Notes under the pieces: generated by a model
What the model was told of the DNA's origin: nothing
The model's input: the letters and a program-made list of their open reading frames with translations, nothing else
The model's database searches: none
Part shown: positions 1 through 10,673 of the stretch, in pieces
Numbering within the stretch: the first letter of the stretch is position 1
How the letters are laid out: the number at the start of each line of letters is the position of its first letter
Position numbers and translations under genes: made by a program
Assembly (NCBI GenBank): GCA_936432065.2
Contig: OW386287.2
Location: 77,131,804-77,195,803 of the forward strand
Reading direction: 5' to 3'
Origin: Rutpela maculata
Lineage: Eukaryota > Arthropoda > Insecta > Coleoptera > Cerambycidae
DNA: 64,000 nt

Positions 1-336
1 TTTTTGCCCGCCGTGGGGGGCAATAAACCTATGGACCGTTTTGAGGCCAAGACATTTCACCTATCTTAACCGGGGATACCTTTTTGCTGGTGGCAGGAAT
101 TCTTCAAATGGGTGTATCTTAGCAATTATTGGAATTAGAGGACTGATGTTCAGTAAAGATACTCTCTATTGTAAGTATTTCAACATATTCAAAGGATATC
201 AAATTCCACTTCGTGAGAATACCCTATTGTCTAGGATAGCTGGAGGTGCTTATTTTGTTTGTTGGCCGAACCATCACTACTAGAGTCTTCATTATCTTCA
301 GATAACACATTATTTTGTGCTTTTCTAAAATTATAG
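1..336. other. Unassigned left edge, probably Pak intron
   Basis: No recognisable coding exon, transposon end or repeat could be assigned. One open frame of 80 codons exists (41-283, +) but resembles nothing I know and has no splice context. Because a Pak exon begins at 1396 on the + strand and the preceding kinase exons are absent, this stretch most likely belongs to an upstream Pak intron. Confidence 0.3.
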
Positions 337-338
337 TA

Positions 339-1096
339 CAGTACAGCGTCGCTAATCCGGACACTTTAAAAATTTTACCTCTGTAGTCCGGACAAAGACA
401 AATAAGAAGTTTTTTATGCTAAAATAATAACCTTTTCCTGATAAAGTGAATTATATACCAATGTAAACAGTGCCTCAGTATACACTTAAAGGGAAGAAAG
501 AAGTTGTAGTGGACTTAACGGAAGAAGAACTGATTAATGAAGCTGTAGGAAATGCAAACGAAGATAACAAGGAATCTAGTGATATGGATGATGAAATTAT
601 TATGTCTAAAGTAAAACATTCCGATGCAGTAAACAGTGGCGGATCTAACCGGGCGGCCAATGAGCAAATGCCACCTGGCCCCCTGTGCAAAAGGACCCTC
701 AGGTAGGGTCGAAGACAATGCATCCGTCGCTTGTGTGGTTATCATCCAAAAAAAGGGGCCCTTTTGCCTTTTTTAAGAAAGCATGAAAGCATATGTAAAT
801 TCATGCTTTTTTAAGAAAGCATGAATTTACATATGTACATGTATGTACATGTGTAAATGTACGTAACTACCATCAAGTAAGTTTTTATTAAATGTACTTA
901 TGTAATATGTGTACATATTTGAATTTGAATAAAATCTTTTTAATTCCTTTTAAACATTTCGAGTTGTTTTTATTATTCAAGTTTATTTTTAGTTGCTATG
1001 ACAAGTAAAAAAAAAAAGTGTATGTGAAAATAATCCACCTCCACTAGTCCGGCAGTTGCTGGAACCATATGTGCCCGGATTAACGAGGCTGTACTG
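339..1096 (+). mobile_element. Deleted Tigger/pogo-type DNA transposon
   Basis: The ends form terminal inverted repeats: the left begins CAGTACAGCGTCGCTAATCC and the right, read inward on the other strand, begins CAGTACAGCCTCGTTAATCC. Both ends are flanked by TA (337-338 and 1097-1098), the target duplication of the Tc1/mariner/pogo superfamily, and this terminal sequence type is typical of TcMar-Tigger. At 758 bp it retains only a C-terminal piece of transposase, so it is a non-autonomous internal deletion. A segment starting near 633 (CAGTGGCGGATC...) looks like foreign sequence joined into it. It lies in an upstream intron of Pak. Confidence 0.8.
470..706 (+). pseudogene. Tigger/jerky-type transposase, C-terminal remnant
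   Basis: The open frame holds an acidic stretch (LTEEELINEAVGNANED...) followed by KVKHSDAV at about residues 46-53. Tigger and jerky-like DDE transposases end with just such a 'LTDEEIV' acidic tail followed by a 'ISHSEAV' helix, so I read this as the last 55 or so residues of the transposase. The catalytic domain and DNA-binding domains are missing. From about 633 the frame runs into unrelated sequence and stops at 706. No function expected. It sits inside the TIR-bounded element and supports its family assignment. Confidence 0.6.
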
Positions 1097-1395
1097 TAGT
1101 TAGTCTTCTGTATTTTCCGATCATGTCACATTTCAGTTTCGGATTGTTGTTTTTTTTACCTTCTGTATTTTATATTCGACAGGTGGACTTTCTTCTGTCA
1201 TTTGTTTAAATTTATGGGCATCATCTAGTTTATTGCAGTCAATGAGTATACCTCCACTTTATACTTTTTCACCTTCCAAACATGTTTGTTTATATTAAGT
1301 GGATTCAGTTTTTATTATATCGGACATTATTTTCAAATTAGAATATTCAAGTTTTATGAAGCGGATACTCAGTGTGTATATAAATTTTTTTTCAG

Positions 1396-1614
1396 GTGGA
1401 TGTGTGGTCTTTAGGTATCATGGCAATAGAAATGATAGAGGGAGAACCACCATATTTAAATGAAAACCCTCTTCGGGCATTGTACCTTATTGCCACAAAT
1501 GGTAAACCTGACATTAAAGACAAAGAGAAACTATCTGAACCCTTCCAAAATTTCTTAGATGACTGTTTGGCTGTTGACGTGGACAAAAGATCATCAGCAC
1601 GTGATTTACTGAAG
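1396..1614 (+). CDS. Pak: p21-activated kinase (group I PAK), penultimate coding exon
   Basis: This 73-codon exon encodes the C-lobe of a Ser/Thr kinase from subdomain IX onward: VDVWSLGIMAIEMIEGEPPY (first residues), then LNENPLRALYLIATNG and a subdomain XI Arg (DKRSSARDLLK). The LNENPLRALYLIATNG string is a signature of PAK kinases, effectors of Rac and Cdc42 controlling actin and adhesion. Splice sites are canonical: a T-rich tract ending in CAG at 1393-1395 and GTAAGA at 1615. Both exon ends are phase 0. It joins in frame to the exon at 5286. The upstream kinase N-lobe, CRIB and autoinhibitory exons are not in the window, so introns here are long. All catalytic-loop residues would lie upstream; nothing visible suggests decay. 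Confidence 0.95.
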
Positions 1615-1828
1615 GTAAGAAATAAATCTGTTTTATTCTATTGTTATTATTTGATTACTACACAAATAGTTTTTTAATGTAGAATTAAACTTCAATTCAG
1701 TTTGTAAAGTAATTCCAATATATCAAGCACTTGTTGGTATTGTGCTACAACCATGTTTACATGATATATAGCCACACTTTGCTTTGAATAACTCGACTTA
1801 ACTTAGTTTAATAGTTTAATTGAAGATT

Positions 1829-4800
1829 ATATCGTTAGTCCGGAAGAAAAGTGACACAAGTCAAAAAACGCTCTTTTTTGTTTTTTTGTAAAAAATGACA
1901 AGAAAAATGTCATAACTTAACTTATACTAATAGCCGAAAGGTGGCACTAGTGTCACTTCTCCTCCCTAGTGATCTATCAAGTCGCCATTGAAGAAAAACG
2001 TCATATGTTTAGTTGCGTCTTGACATTTGAAGTGTGGACTTATGGCGTTAACAAGAAAATCGACACATTTCGAAAAGTGACTGTTTTTATGTGTTATTTA
2101 TTGGAGAAAAGTGACATTTCTAAAGTTGGGACACTTTTCTTGTTAAGGTGAGTACAGTTAATTTTATCACACATGGTATTATTTAGAATTGAGTCATTTT
2201 TCATCATTTTGCAAGATTTTTTTTCTCAGATGTGACTATTCTCGTTTATTGAATATTAATTTTAATTGTCAAATCATGAAACGTTCCACTTTTTATTATT
2301 CAAAATTAGTGTTTAATTCTAAAGATATCTAGTCAGTAGAAAAACGAACCAAATTTATTAGGTTCAGATAAACATGAATGGAAAATTTCTAGTTATAAGA
2401 AGAATAACTTGAGCAGTAGCGTATCAGAGGGAGGTTAGTACTAGTGCACTTTTAGTTTATAAATCGGTATATACAAGTTGTTTTATTCTTAGTATACTGA
2501 TTTAAATTGAGATCTTTTGACTATTTCAGATAAAGGTTGCACATTTACATCGACTGATACAAGGCCAGATATTTCCACTAACCACATAAATGAGTGCGAA
2601 CCTAGCACTAGCGGCATAAACCTAGGTAATACCTCATTTCATAAATCAGTATTATCATAATATTCTTATAGTCTAATATTGTTTAGTACAACATTGCTTA
2701 CTATTCACAGGAAACCAGAATAACACCAATCTGGATGATCTTCTAGTAAAAAATCGTGAAGACAACGACTCAAATGAACTCAATTCTTACACAACCGACT
2801 CAGACGACTCTGTAGCTGACCCAGATTATAGTACAATCGATTTTTCAAGCTCTTCTAGTAATGAAGAAATTGAGGCTGTGCCACTAGAGGATATAACTGA
2901 AAGAAATGATTTTGCTGAAAACATCATGAATGAAACAGGTGACAACAAAAAAAGAAAAGTTAAAAATCCATGTGAAACCAAGAAACAAGGTAAAAAACGT
3001 TTACGTAACCCAGATCAGTGGCTAAAGAATCGGGCTAAACTTGCGAGAAATTTAGGTGAAACATATACGTTCTCATCTACCAGCAAAAGAGTATTTGAGA
3101 AGAAACTACTTCCGCCATGCAACGAAAAATGTAAACTGAAATGTTCTGGCAAGTTTACTGAAGATGATCGAAAGCAAATATTTGATGATTATTGGGGATT
3201 GAAAAGTTTACAAAGACAACGTGATTTTTTGCAAGCCAATATGTCGCCGATAAATCCAAAATATCGGTACGTGAGAGAAAATAGCAATTGGCGTTTAAAT
3301 AATGCATTTTATTTTGAGGTTCGTGGACAAAAAATTCGAGTTTTTAAGCACTTCTTCAAATCGACACTTTGTATTAATGACAGACCAATAAGAACTGTAT
3401 TGCAAAAGCAGACATTTTTCACAGGACAACTGATTTCTGATGACCTTAGAGGAAGACACGGAAAGCATGCCAAAGTAGACGAGGAAATTAAAAATGGCGT
3501 TCGAAATCATATAAACTCTATACCCCGAATACCTAGTCACTATTGTCGTGCCGTGACATTAAAGGAGTACATAGATGGAAGTAAATGTATCGCCGATCTT
3601 CACAGGGATTATGTAGCGAACTGCAAAGAAAATAAACTTCCTTCTGCTAACTACATGATGTATTCCCGAATTTTTAATGAAGAGTTTAACTTGTCCTTTT
3701 TCCTTCCTAAAAAGGATCAGTGTGAACTATGTATGGCTTAAATGCTACGGAAGATGAAAAGGCCGAATTAGAAACTAATTATAACTCTCACCTGGACAAG
3801 ACCAAATTGTCTCGAGATGAGAAACAAAAAGACAAAACAGCAGAAAATAATACCGTAGTAGCTGTGTATGACCTTCAAGCTGTTCTCCCTTGTCCTATAG
3901 GGCAGGTTTCTTCTTTTTACTACGTATCTAAGTTAGGTGTCTATAATCTGACTGTATTCAATTTGAAAACAAATGATGTTCAATGTTTCGTTTGGCATGA
4001 AGGTGAAGCCCAGAGAGGATCAAACGAAATCGGATCCTGTGTATTAAGATACCTCAACCTTCTGAAAGATGAAGAGCACAACACTACCGATGGCTCGAAT
4101 GAAGTTGATGTTATTTTTTATTCCGACAATTGCGGTGGCCAGCAGAAAAATCGATGTCTGGTTGCAATTTACATGTACGCAATCTCTAAATGCAAGTGAG
4201 TCGGGTTTTTGTTCCTGAGCATTATATTTCTCTCATAAGATGTGCTAAAAAAACTGGTCACCCTTATAAAGTAAATGAAATGTGCTACGATGACATTTAC
4301 GATTTGAAAACCTTAGCGGCTGATATTGGATTTCCAAAAAAATGAAGAATATTGACGGGGAGGAATTTAAGATAAGTCAAGTAAAAATTTTAAGAGTAGA
4401 AAAAGAACATTTCGGAACATTTTTTTACAAAACGTCCTACAAAGTCACAGAATTCAAGCGTGTTGAGATTATACAACCCCTACAATCCAGAATGTCCTTA
4501 AGACCAGTGAAGTTTCAGAATTTGTTTTACAAAAAGAATATAAGAACAGACAACCAATTGCTGCAAATAAAAAAAAATGGTTTACTCTCTCTATTTAAAA
4601 AAAATGTATTCCAAAGTTTTATTTGCCATTTTATCAAAATTTATAACTCTTTCGTGTAATATAACCTAATATAATCCAATATTTTGTAGTGTGTATTAAT
4701 CAGAAACTGTAGATATTAAAATAAAAATATGTCATAAATTTGTTTTTTATTTTTTCAATAATTTAACTCAAAAAACACAATTAGTTTCACATGAAAAGTG

Positions 4801-5050
4801 ACACAAGTCAAAATAAGGAGTGACCCCCTAATTTTTAGGGGCGATTTCTCAAAAATAGTAACCGATACATAAGGTCCCTGAATTGATTCAATTAATGAAT
4901 GGTACGTACTTATCAGCAGTAGAAATATGTAGGTATCGCACTTCATAATTTCGATCAGTGCGAGTTTAAGAAAAAATAAAAATTTAAATGGCTCCTACTG
5001 AAAAATTTAGTTTTTTGAGTTATGTCACTTTTCTTCCGGGCTAACGATAT
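1829..5050 (+). mobile_element. 3.2 kb DNA transposon inside the last Pak intron
   Basis: The ends are inverted copies: left 1829 onward reads ATATCGTTAGTCCGGAAGAA and the reverse complement of the right end to 5050 reads ATATCGTTAGCCCGGAAGAA, continuing AAGTGAC in both. A further copy of the subterminal motif GAAAAGTGACACAAGTC occurs internally at about 4793. The flanking ATAT/TA is palindromic so the exact target duplication is ambiguous. Inside lies a decayed multi-exon gene on the + strand. Insertion between splice sites 1615 and 5285 leaves the Pak reading frame untouched. Confidence 0.75.
2530..4659 (+). pseudogene. Transposon-encoded DDE-like protein (DUF7869-type family), decayed
   Basis: I recognise the family from memory as a large arthropod group of transposase-like proteins with an acidic N-terminus, a CxxKC-rich region and a core containing HEGEAxRG(P/S)NE and SDNCGGQxKNR. 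Here the exon 2530-2625 (preceded by CAG, followed by GTAATA) joins in phase to the exon starting 2711 (after TTCACAG). A further upstream exon ending at 2433 before GTTAGT fits the same phase. The main frame runs 2711-3741 with NPDQWLKN, PPCNEKCKLKCSGKF and DQCELC. A frameshift near 3737 leads to 3729-4199, with AVYDLQ, WHEGEAQRGSNE and FYSDNCGGQQKNR. After 4199 the sequence resumes at FVPEHYISLIRCAKKTG, so the segment relatives carry between these points, including RGHS...D, appears deleted. A second frameshift in an A-run near 4340 leads to the C-terminus ending at 4659. Not functional. Confidence 0.65.
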
Positions 5051-5285
5051 GTAATAAGTTTAACATCATGTAAACGAAGTAAAACTGTGATGTCAGTTTA
5101 AGAGTGACGTGCACCACTTGATATGTTGGAACCACTTTACTTTTGCACGATGGCATCATTTTTTGTCACCTTTTTCAATGTTCTCAATGTAATGCTGACT
5201 ATGTTCATACGAACAGTTTGCTGAATATATCGTATTGTTTGTGTCATATTTCGTGAAAAATTATAATTTATGTATTTAATTTCAG

Positions 5286-5369
5286 CATCCATTTTTGAAA
5301 GTAGCTCGTCCTCTTGCAAGTTTGACACCTTTAATTTTAGCAGCAAGAGATGCGGCGAAACAACACTAG
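5286..5369 (+). CDS. Pak: p21-activated kinase, terminal coding exon
   Basis: Twenty-seven codons plus TAG. The peptide HPFLKVARPLASLTPLILAA followed by REAAKQH is the conserved extreme C-terminus of group I PAKs (fly and vertebrate proteins end with an RPLASLTPLI block then AAKEAAK). The acceptor is AATTTCAG at 5278-5285 and the join to the exon ending at 1614 is phase 0, giving ...ARDLLK-HPFLK. The intron between the two exons is 3671 bp, of which 3222 bp is the inserted transposon, so the ancestral intron was about 450 bp. An AATAAA at 5595-5600, 226 bp after the stop, is a plausible polyadenylation signal. Confidence 0.95.
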   Translation, partial: HPFLKVARPLASLTPLILAARDAAKQH

Positions 5370-5594
5370 CGTTAAAAAAGCCAATGTTGGCTGATGTACT
5401 ATATACACATGTGACAGACTATATCCCATGTTACTAGAAATGCATCATATTTTATTAGACCATGTATTATATATAAATATATTAATAAGTTTTAATTCAT
5501 ATTTTAATTAACGCTTTGCAGTTCTAGTAATATAGGTTGTATTTTCTTAGGGACGTAAGCATTTAATCTATAGTATCGTTCAGCTAGTAAAAGT

Positions 5595-5600
5595 AATAAA
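5595..5600 (+). promoter_or_regulatory. Candidate Pak polyadenylation signal AATAAA
   Basis: First exact AATAAA downstream of the Pak stop codon on the + strand (226 bp). In AT-rich DNA such hexamers are common by chance, so this is only positional support. Confidence 0.35.
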
Positions 5601-5823
5601 TAGACAGCGAATTAAAGAAGAAAATTTTAAGCCTCGCGTACATTTTGGGCAGTGATGTGAGTTGGTAAATTGACTCGTTAAAATAAATGTTAATGAAGTC
5701 ATTGACCAGCCAAGCCAAATATAGGTTTTGGCCAATACCTCCAGTTTGGATTTCCCACCAACGAAGATGTCGTTTTTCGTTTTGATGACCGCAAATTATT
5801 TTAATTTGATATTTAATAGTGTT

Positions 5824-6533
5824 ATACAGTGTCCCCGGATTGAGTTTACGAAAGGTGTAATATATCAAAAACGGTTTTCATTTTCTGCAGTCTCGGTCTG
5901 CTTGACGTTAAATGGATTTTTACCAAATTTCAGTTAATATGGGATCTAACTCGCGGAGTTAATCTAAGAAGAAAATAAAAGAAAATAAATCGTTGTAGGT
6001 AAACTGGTCTTTCTGTTAATTTTATAGAAAAATTCTACTTGGATAAAATATTTTGCATTGAAAGTTAGAGCCATATGCCAACTTTCATGGCGTTTAAACA
6101 AAAAAAAAAAAAAAAAAAAAATACCGCTTAAAGTAGCTTTTTATTTTTTAACACAATTAACAATTTCAACGAATTCAATTAAAAAGCTATTCAAATAGTA
6201 TCCCACCTAAATTACTACATAATTCCACCCTTCTTCTAATTCTTTGTAACCTTCTAATTTCTTCAGTTTTATATTATTATTATTATTTTTTTTTTTGTTC
6301 AAAATATTTTATCCAAATAGAATTTTTCCGTAAAATTAACAGAAAGACCAGTTTACCTACAATGATTTATTTTCTTCTTAGATTAACTCCGCGAGTTAGA
6401 TCCCATTTTAACTGAAATTTGGTAAAAATTCATTTTACGTCTAGCAGACTGAGTCTGTAGAAAATGAAAGCCGTACTAAAATTTTTTTGGTATATTACAC
6501 CTATCGAAACTCAATCCAGGGACACACTGTATA
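5824..6533. mobile_element. Fold-back element (long inverted arms)
   Basis: The left arm from ATACAGTGTCCCCGGATTGA (5824) to about 6062 is matched in inverse by about 6298-6533 (right end, inward: ATACAGTGTGTCCCTGGATT). Inner landmarks AACTCGCGGAGTTAATCTAA and ACTGGTCTTTCTGTTAATTT occur on both arms. The ~235 bp spacer holds an A-run (6100-6120) and AT-rich DNA. No coding potential. TA flanks both ends, compatible with a Tc1/mariner-type duplication. Confidence 0.8.
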
Positions 6534-6960
6534 TTAGTATTCAAAAATGCTTATTCTGAAAAAGATGTGCAGAATGTATATTTTGTTGGAAAAGACTGTT
6601 GTTTTTTCATCTTGAGGATTTAAACTAAGACCAAACCCAGTTGAAACCCTAAAACAGGTATAAACCCATTGAAGGTTTAAACCGTCATCACAATTTTGAA
6701 TAAAATGCTCTTCTTACTAAAACATGGACGGTGATATATAATTGTAAAAATAATATGAAAATTAACTACATGCATACTTATTCAATGCATGATACTAGTA
6801 TTTTTTATAAGGTATCAAAAAGCTCAACTTTCTACAATGGGCCTTTTCCACGTTTTTTTTTTATTGAATACTTGAGAAGTTCTCTTTAAAAAAACTCTCT
6901 TTCTTTTTTGCGAAATTTGCTTCTTTTCTACAGAAAAAATTATTTTGTTATATAAATTTA
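6534..6960. other. AT-rich DNA without assignable feature
   Basis: Lies between the fold-back element and the ISL2EU-like element. No open frame with family resemblance, no inverted or tandem repeat noticed by eye. Confidence 0.3.
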
Positions 6961-7213
6961 AAAGGAGGTGTACAACGGTCCATTGACCATGACCGTTGAC
7001 TGTGAAAGGCTGGAACTTTGTGTGCAGGTAGCCTACAGTCTACTATGTATTTGGGTAGAATTTTAGCCGGTAGCTATATCGGCTTCATATAGATTTTGGT
7101 ATTTGAAGTTGAAAATCGCCGATTGATTTTTGCCTCCTAACAGACGTTATCTTAGACTTAGAAACACTATTTTAGGATATGTTATAGTACTCATTAACCG
7201 CTATCATATGACA
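6961..7213 (+). repeat. Left TIR of the ISL2EU-like element
   Basis: Inverse copy of 10021-10273. Landmarks shared by both are GACCATGACCGTTGACTGTG, TGCCTCCTAACAGACGTTAT and the inner edge CATTAACCGCTATCATATGA. The arms are collinear over their whole length. Confidence 0.9.
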
Positions 7214-7343
7214 CCAAAAACTTGTACCTAAACTCAATATATGATTTGAAAAATATCATGACATTTTCAAAGACAAATCAGTTTATTTAATCAATCAAAG
7301 CAGAAATCATTTCAATTTATGATTACAAATGATACATAATATT

Positions 7344-9561
7344 TTAATCAAAGACGCGGGCTCGTTCTTCCTCTGGTAGGTCCCATAATGGATCATCTGC
7401 CAACTCTTGATCACTGCGGTTCTCGATTCTTGCATTTTCAACATTTGAATGATCATTTTCCAGTTGTTGCTCTTCTTCAGTGAGAAGCTGGCCCCCATTT
7501 TCAGGTCTTTCAAAAAATCGATCCAAAAACTCAGAGGGAGCCTTGAGATTTCCATGATGTCGGGCAAAGGCCAAATACCAGATGATACACATTATGTGAC
7601 TGCAACATCCAACCATCCTTGCGCCATTTTTGCATTGGCACCACCAGCCAAGAAATTGATTGATGACTTGACGAGAGCGATCAAGAAGGATGAACACAAA
7701 GTACTCCGTCTTTTCAGAATAACGTGATTGGAAGCGTCCTCGAACCAAACAGGGAGTTTTTGACATTCGATCTCATATGCTGCCAAGGTCTGAGAGCTGA
7801 CAATTTCTCGACCGACTTCAATTGAAAATGAGCCATCTGGACGCCCCAATATGCCAAAGCCATTTTGATTTGATACGATCCACAAGCCAGCATTCGCAAT
7901 TCTCTTTCATCAAGTCTAGGGAAATCAGCTAGACTTGGTAGTGAGCCAGTCATTTCTTTCCAAGTCTTCCTAAGTCGAGTTAGATTTTCGCCATCCACAA
8001 GGTCGAGGACCTTATTTCTCTCGTGTAGAAGTGAAAGCATCCGATGAGCTATCTGTCTTGATTCCTCCTCGTCCAGGTTATGTCGCGGCGTATAAGCATT
8101 GAGAATAGAAATAGCTATGTTGACGTCATCCATGTAGTGCTTGAAAGCCTTGATATCAATAACTTGAGTGAGGAACTTATATATGTTTTTCATTCGGCCA
8201 TTCACTCTTTCGATTTCGCCTCTAACTGCTGTGACCAAACGAGTTTGATTTGCCTCTTCCACCGTAAATTGCTTTTGCTTTGGAGCCAGAAATGCGGGCA
8301 TTTTTACAATATATCCACGACGCTCCAATTCTTCTCTGACATCGTCAAAACCGCGATCCAAAACGAAGATGTCTCCAGGGCGGAAAAGTCTCTTAAAATC
8401 TTCGCGATTGATGACTTCGCGCATTGCTGTGGCATCGTTCTTCTTTCCTTCAAAAGGAACATCAAAGGTAGTGATGAGAAGTCCATTTGTCGTAACCATG
8501 AAAAGAGGCTTGGCTAGATTGCGATGCTTGTATCCGCTTCAACTGAGTCTTTGAAATCGGAAGTTGTCAGATTTCTGAGTGTATCCATATGTGCAATCCA
8601 ATATAACGACAATCGGAGGATCTTCAGAGTCCAAAGGGATGCCGTAAAGAATCTTGGCTTGGGTCGTAGTATTTTCAGAAATCATGTCGCGGGTGAATCA
8701 TGTCAATCCAAGGTGTTGAGGAACGAATGAGGTTACCAACTTCTGTCGCACCAGAGTGATGTATCGATGAAGGGTCATTAGCAGCAGGTTGAAATAAATG
8801 GAGAGCTTTTTCATAGACAAGCCTGTTCGCAAGTAGTTTAAATAAAGTCCCAAGGCAAAAGATTTCGGCGCAGTAATAGGAAGCTCATCCAAACAATCTT
8901 CCATCTCTTTGAATTGAGGGCGTGAGACTCCAGTTAATTCCTTGACATCTTCATCAGACATTGTTTCGAGAACCAGAACCATCGGAATGATCTGAAGCAG
9001 CTTTGACCAATTGCTTGAACATGTCCATGATCTCACTAGCTTGAAAGCTTCCTTGCTCTTGACGAAAAAGGCTCAAGGCTTCTGGGTTAAACAATCCTAC
9101 TTCGGTGACATGCTCATCGCAGCATCGAGTCTTGACGGGAATGAGGACCTTTTTTTGAAGCAGAGCTTGTAGCCTGGCCTCTTCACGGATGTAATGAATA
9201 TTAGTGTTGCTCTGGCAAACTCCAAATGCTGAGAAAATGCTCACATCGTGACGATTTGGGATCTTCATAATGGGAAGATCAACTTGGTTTGCCGTTGACT
9301 GAGACGTGGATGGTTCATTCAATGATGACATAGATTCGGAGCGACTTGGAGGCTGATCGGTATCCATCGACGTAGATTTCTTCTGACGTTGAATAACCCA
9401 TCTTTTGTAGCAATCCAAGTGAGTTGCCTGCTTGGAAGACCCTATATCTTCGACTCGAATCTTGTTGGTGCTTTTTTTTTTTTGTCGCAATAATGACAGA
9501 TCTGAGGAGCTGCCCAATTGACAAGACCTCCAGGTGGTGTCCAACGTGCGTTTTCAGCCAT
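7344..9561 (-). pseudogene. ISL2EU-like DDE transposase with SWIM-like zinc finger, decayed
   Basis: Reading leftwards from ATG at 9561: an N-terminal region MAENARWTPPGG... with CHYC and a later HLDC, a likely Zn-binding THAP-like or BED-like head; a Ser-rich linker; a helix-turn-helix-like block (GLYLNYLRTGLSMKKLSIYF) at about 8810-8880; then the DDE fold. First Asp is in VVILDCTYGY (about 8590), second in FVLDRGFDDV (about 8355), Glu in AVRGEIERVNGRMK (about 8215). A SWIM-like CQCKNGARMVGCCSHIMCII finger lies at about 7570-7640. Breaks: frameshifts in the T/A run at 9470-9482, near 8990 and near 7770; in-frame stops at 8698-8700 and 8539-8541. The catalytic triad and domain order are preserved, so decay is modest. 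Function when intact: cut-and-paste transposition at the 253 bp TIRs. Confidence 0.8.
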
Positions 9562-9753
9562 TTTGTATTTTTTTAAATCTAACCAACAGAAAAAACAATA
9601 AGAAAAAAGAAAAGATAAAAAAATGCCGGTGTTTTGTATTATATGGATTTCTGCCGCCCACCTCCATCTTTTGGGTTTTGAACTTACCTCTTCGGAGTTC
9701 AAAACGCAAATGATGAACCTCATCGACCCTCTTTATGAGATCTGGAAGGGTAT

Positions 9754-9966
9754 GGAAAATTCTAGAAACATCATTAAAAGTCCAGAAATGGATGGGTCAG
9801 TTTATGGAAACTTGTAGTATTTTCGAGAAAATTCTGGGAAGTTCTAGAAAGTTCTGGAGAATTCTAGAAAATTCCAGCTTATTCGAGCATTTCCTATACG
9901 GCATAGACGAGAAACGTGTATAGAACCAACCGGAACCTTCTAGAAGTGTGTAGAAAGTTCTAGAAC
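9754..9966 (-). promoter_or_regulatory. Heat-shock-element-like pentamer array upstream of transposase
   Basis: Heat shock factor binds alternating nGAAn/nTTCn pentamers. From 9821 to 9875 there are eleven contiguous pentamers in strict alternation; nine are exact and two differ at one base (9836-9840 has GGA, 9856-9860 has GAG). A three-unit block lies at 9754-9768. At 9932-9966 six of seven pentamers are exact in register. The array is 193-405 bp upstream of the transposase ATG (9561, - strand); a TATA-like CCATATAATA sits at 9646-9637 between them. The alternative is a tandem decamer repeat built on TTCTAGAA without regulatory meaning, but the register is what functional HSEs need. Confidence 0.6.
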
Positions 9967-10020
9967 AAAAAAAGAATCAGTTTTTTCACGGTTTTTGTCG
10001 GTATAGGTAGCTATGTTGGG

Positions 10021-10273
10021 TATCATATGATAGCGGTTAATGAGTACTATAACATATCCTAAAATGGTGTTTCTAAGTTTAAGATAACGTCTGTTAGGAG
10101 GCAAAAATCAATCGGCGATTTTCACCTTCAAATACCAAAATCTATATGAAGCCGATGTAGCTGCCGGCTAAAATTCTACCCAAATACATAGTAGACTATA
10201 GGCTACCTGCACACAAAGTTCCAGCCTTTCACAGTCAACGGTCATGGTCAATGGACCGTTGTACACCTCCTTT
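10021..10273 (-). repeat. Right TIR of the ISL2EU-like element
   Basis: Inverse copy of 6961-7213, ending GGACCGTTGTACACCTCCTT-T at 10273. It adjoins the HSE-like array on its inner side. Confidence 0.9.
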
Positions 10274-10496
10274 GCGGCATTAGGACCAATCAGTATACAG
10301 ATTGTAGGTATGAGTGTTTGTCTCTTTCTAGCTTTACCGAATTGACAGACATGACATCAAGCTTTGTTAGTTCTAGTGACATGTGACACACAATAACATA
10401 ACCCCATCAAATCAGTTCGTTTTATGTAGTTTTGTTTTCTAAAGTGTTTCGTGTTTTTATTTGTGATTGTGAATCTTATTTGAACTATATATAAAA

Positions 10497-10673
10497 ATGG
10501 TTGTAAGACATTTTATTGTACCATCTTGTAAAAATACAAGTGCAAACGCTGATTCTAAGTTATTTATTTCAATACTCAAAAACCCAATCATTCGAAAAGC
10601 ATGAGCTGTGGCGATGAATATAAGTAACATTCCGGATTCAGGAAGACATAGAGTTTGTGAAGATCATTTTAAT
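10497..10673 (+). pseudogene. THAP-domain first exon, inactivated
   Basis: ATG at 10497 opens a THAP-type DNA-binding exon (MVVRHFIVPSC ... RVCEDHFN) ending at a GTAAGA donor at 10674, exactly the position where the intact THAP exon at 15682 ends. Two lesions are visible. The first zinc-ligand Cys (position 6 in the intact copy) is Phe, and the invariant Trp codon reads TGA. The final CEDHF (Cys and His ligands) is kept. No downstream exon was identified. THAP domains occur in P-element-like transposases and in many insect host proteins, so origin is uncertain. Confidence 0.65.

Larger units (their letters stand above)
6961..10273 (-). mobile_element. ISL2EU-like (PIF/Harbinger-related) DNA transposon, 3.3 kb
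   Basis: Long terminal inverted repeats of about 253 bp bound the element: left starts AAAGGAGGTGTACAACGGTC and the right end is its inverse copy ending at 10273, with only scattered mismatches. The single gene inside is on the - strand, 7344-9561, encoding a decayed DDE transposase. Between the gene start and the right TIR is a cluster of heat-shock-element-like pentamers. The immediate flanks do not give a clear target duplication. From memory, ISL2EU elements encode a Harbinger-related DDE transposase, sometimes with a YqaJ nuclease; I see no nuclease gene here. Confidence 0.8.

Noticed and set aside
8080..8517. 145-codon plus-strand frame
   Set aside because: Antisense shadow of the ISL2EU-like transposase.
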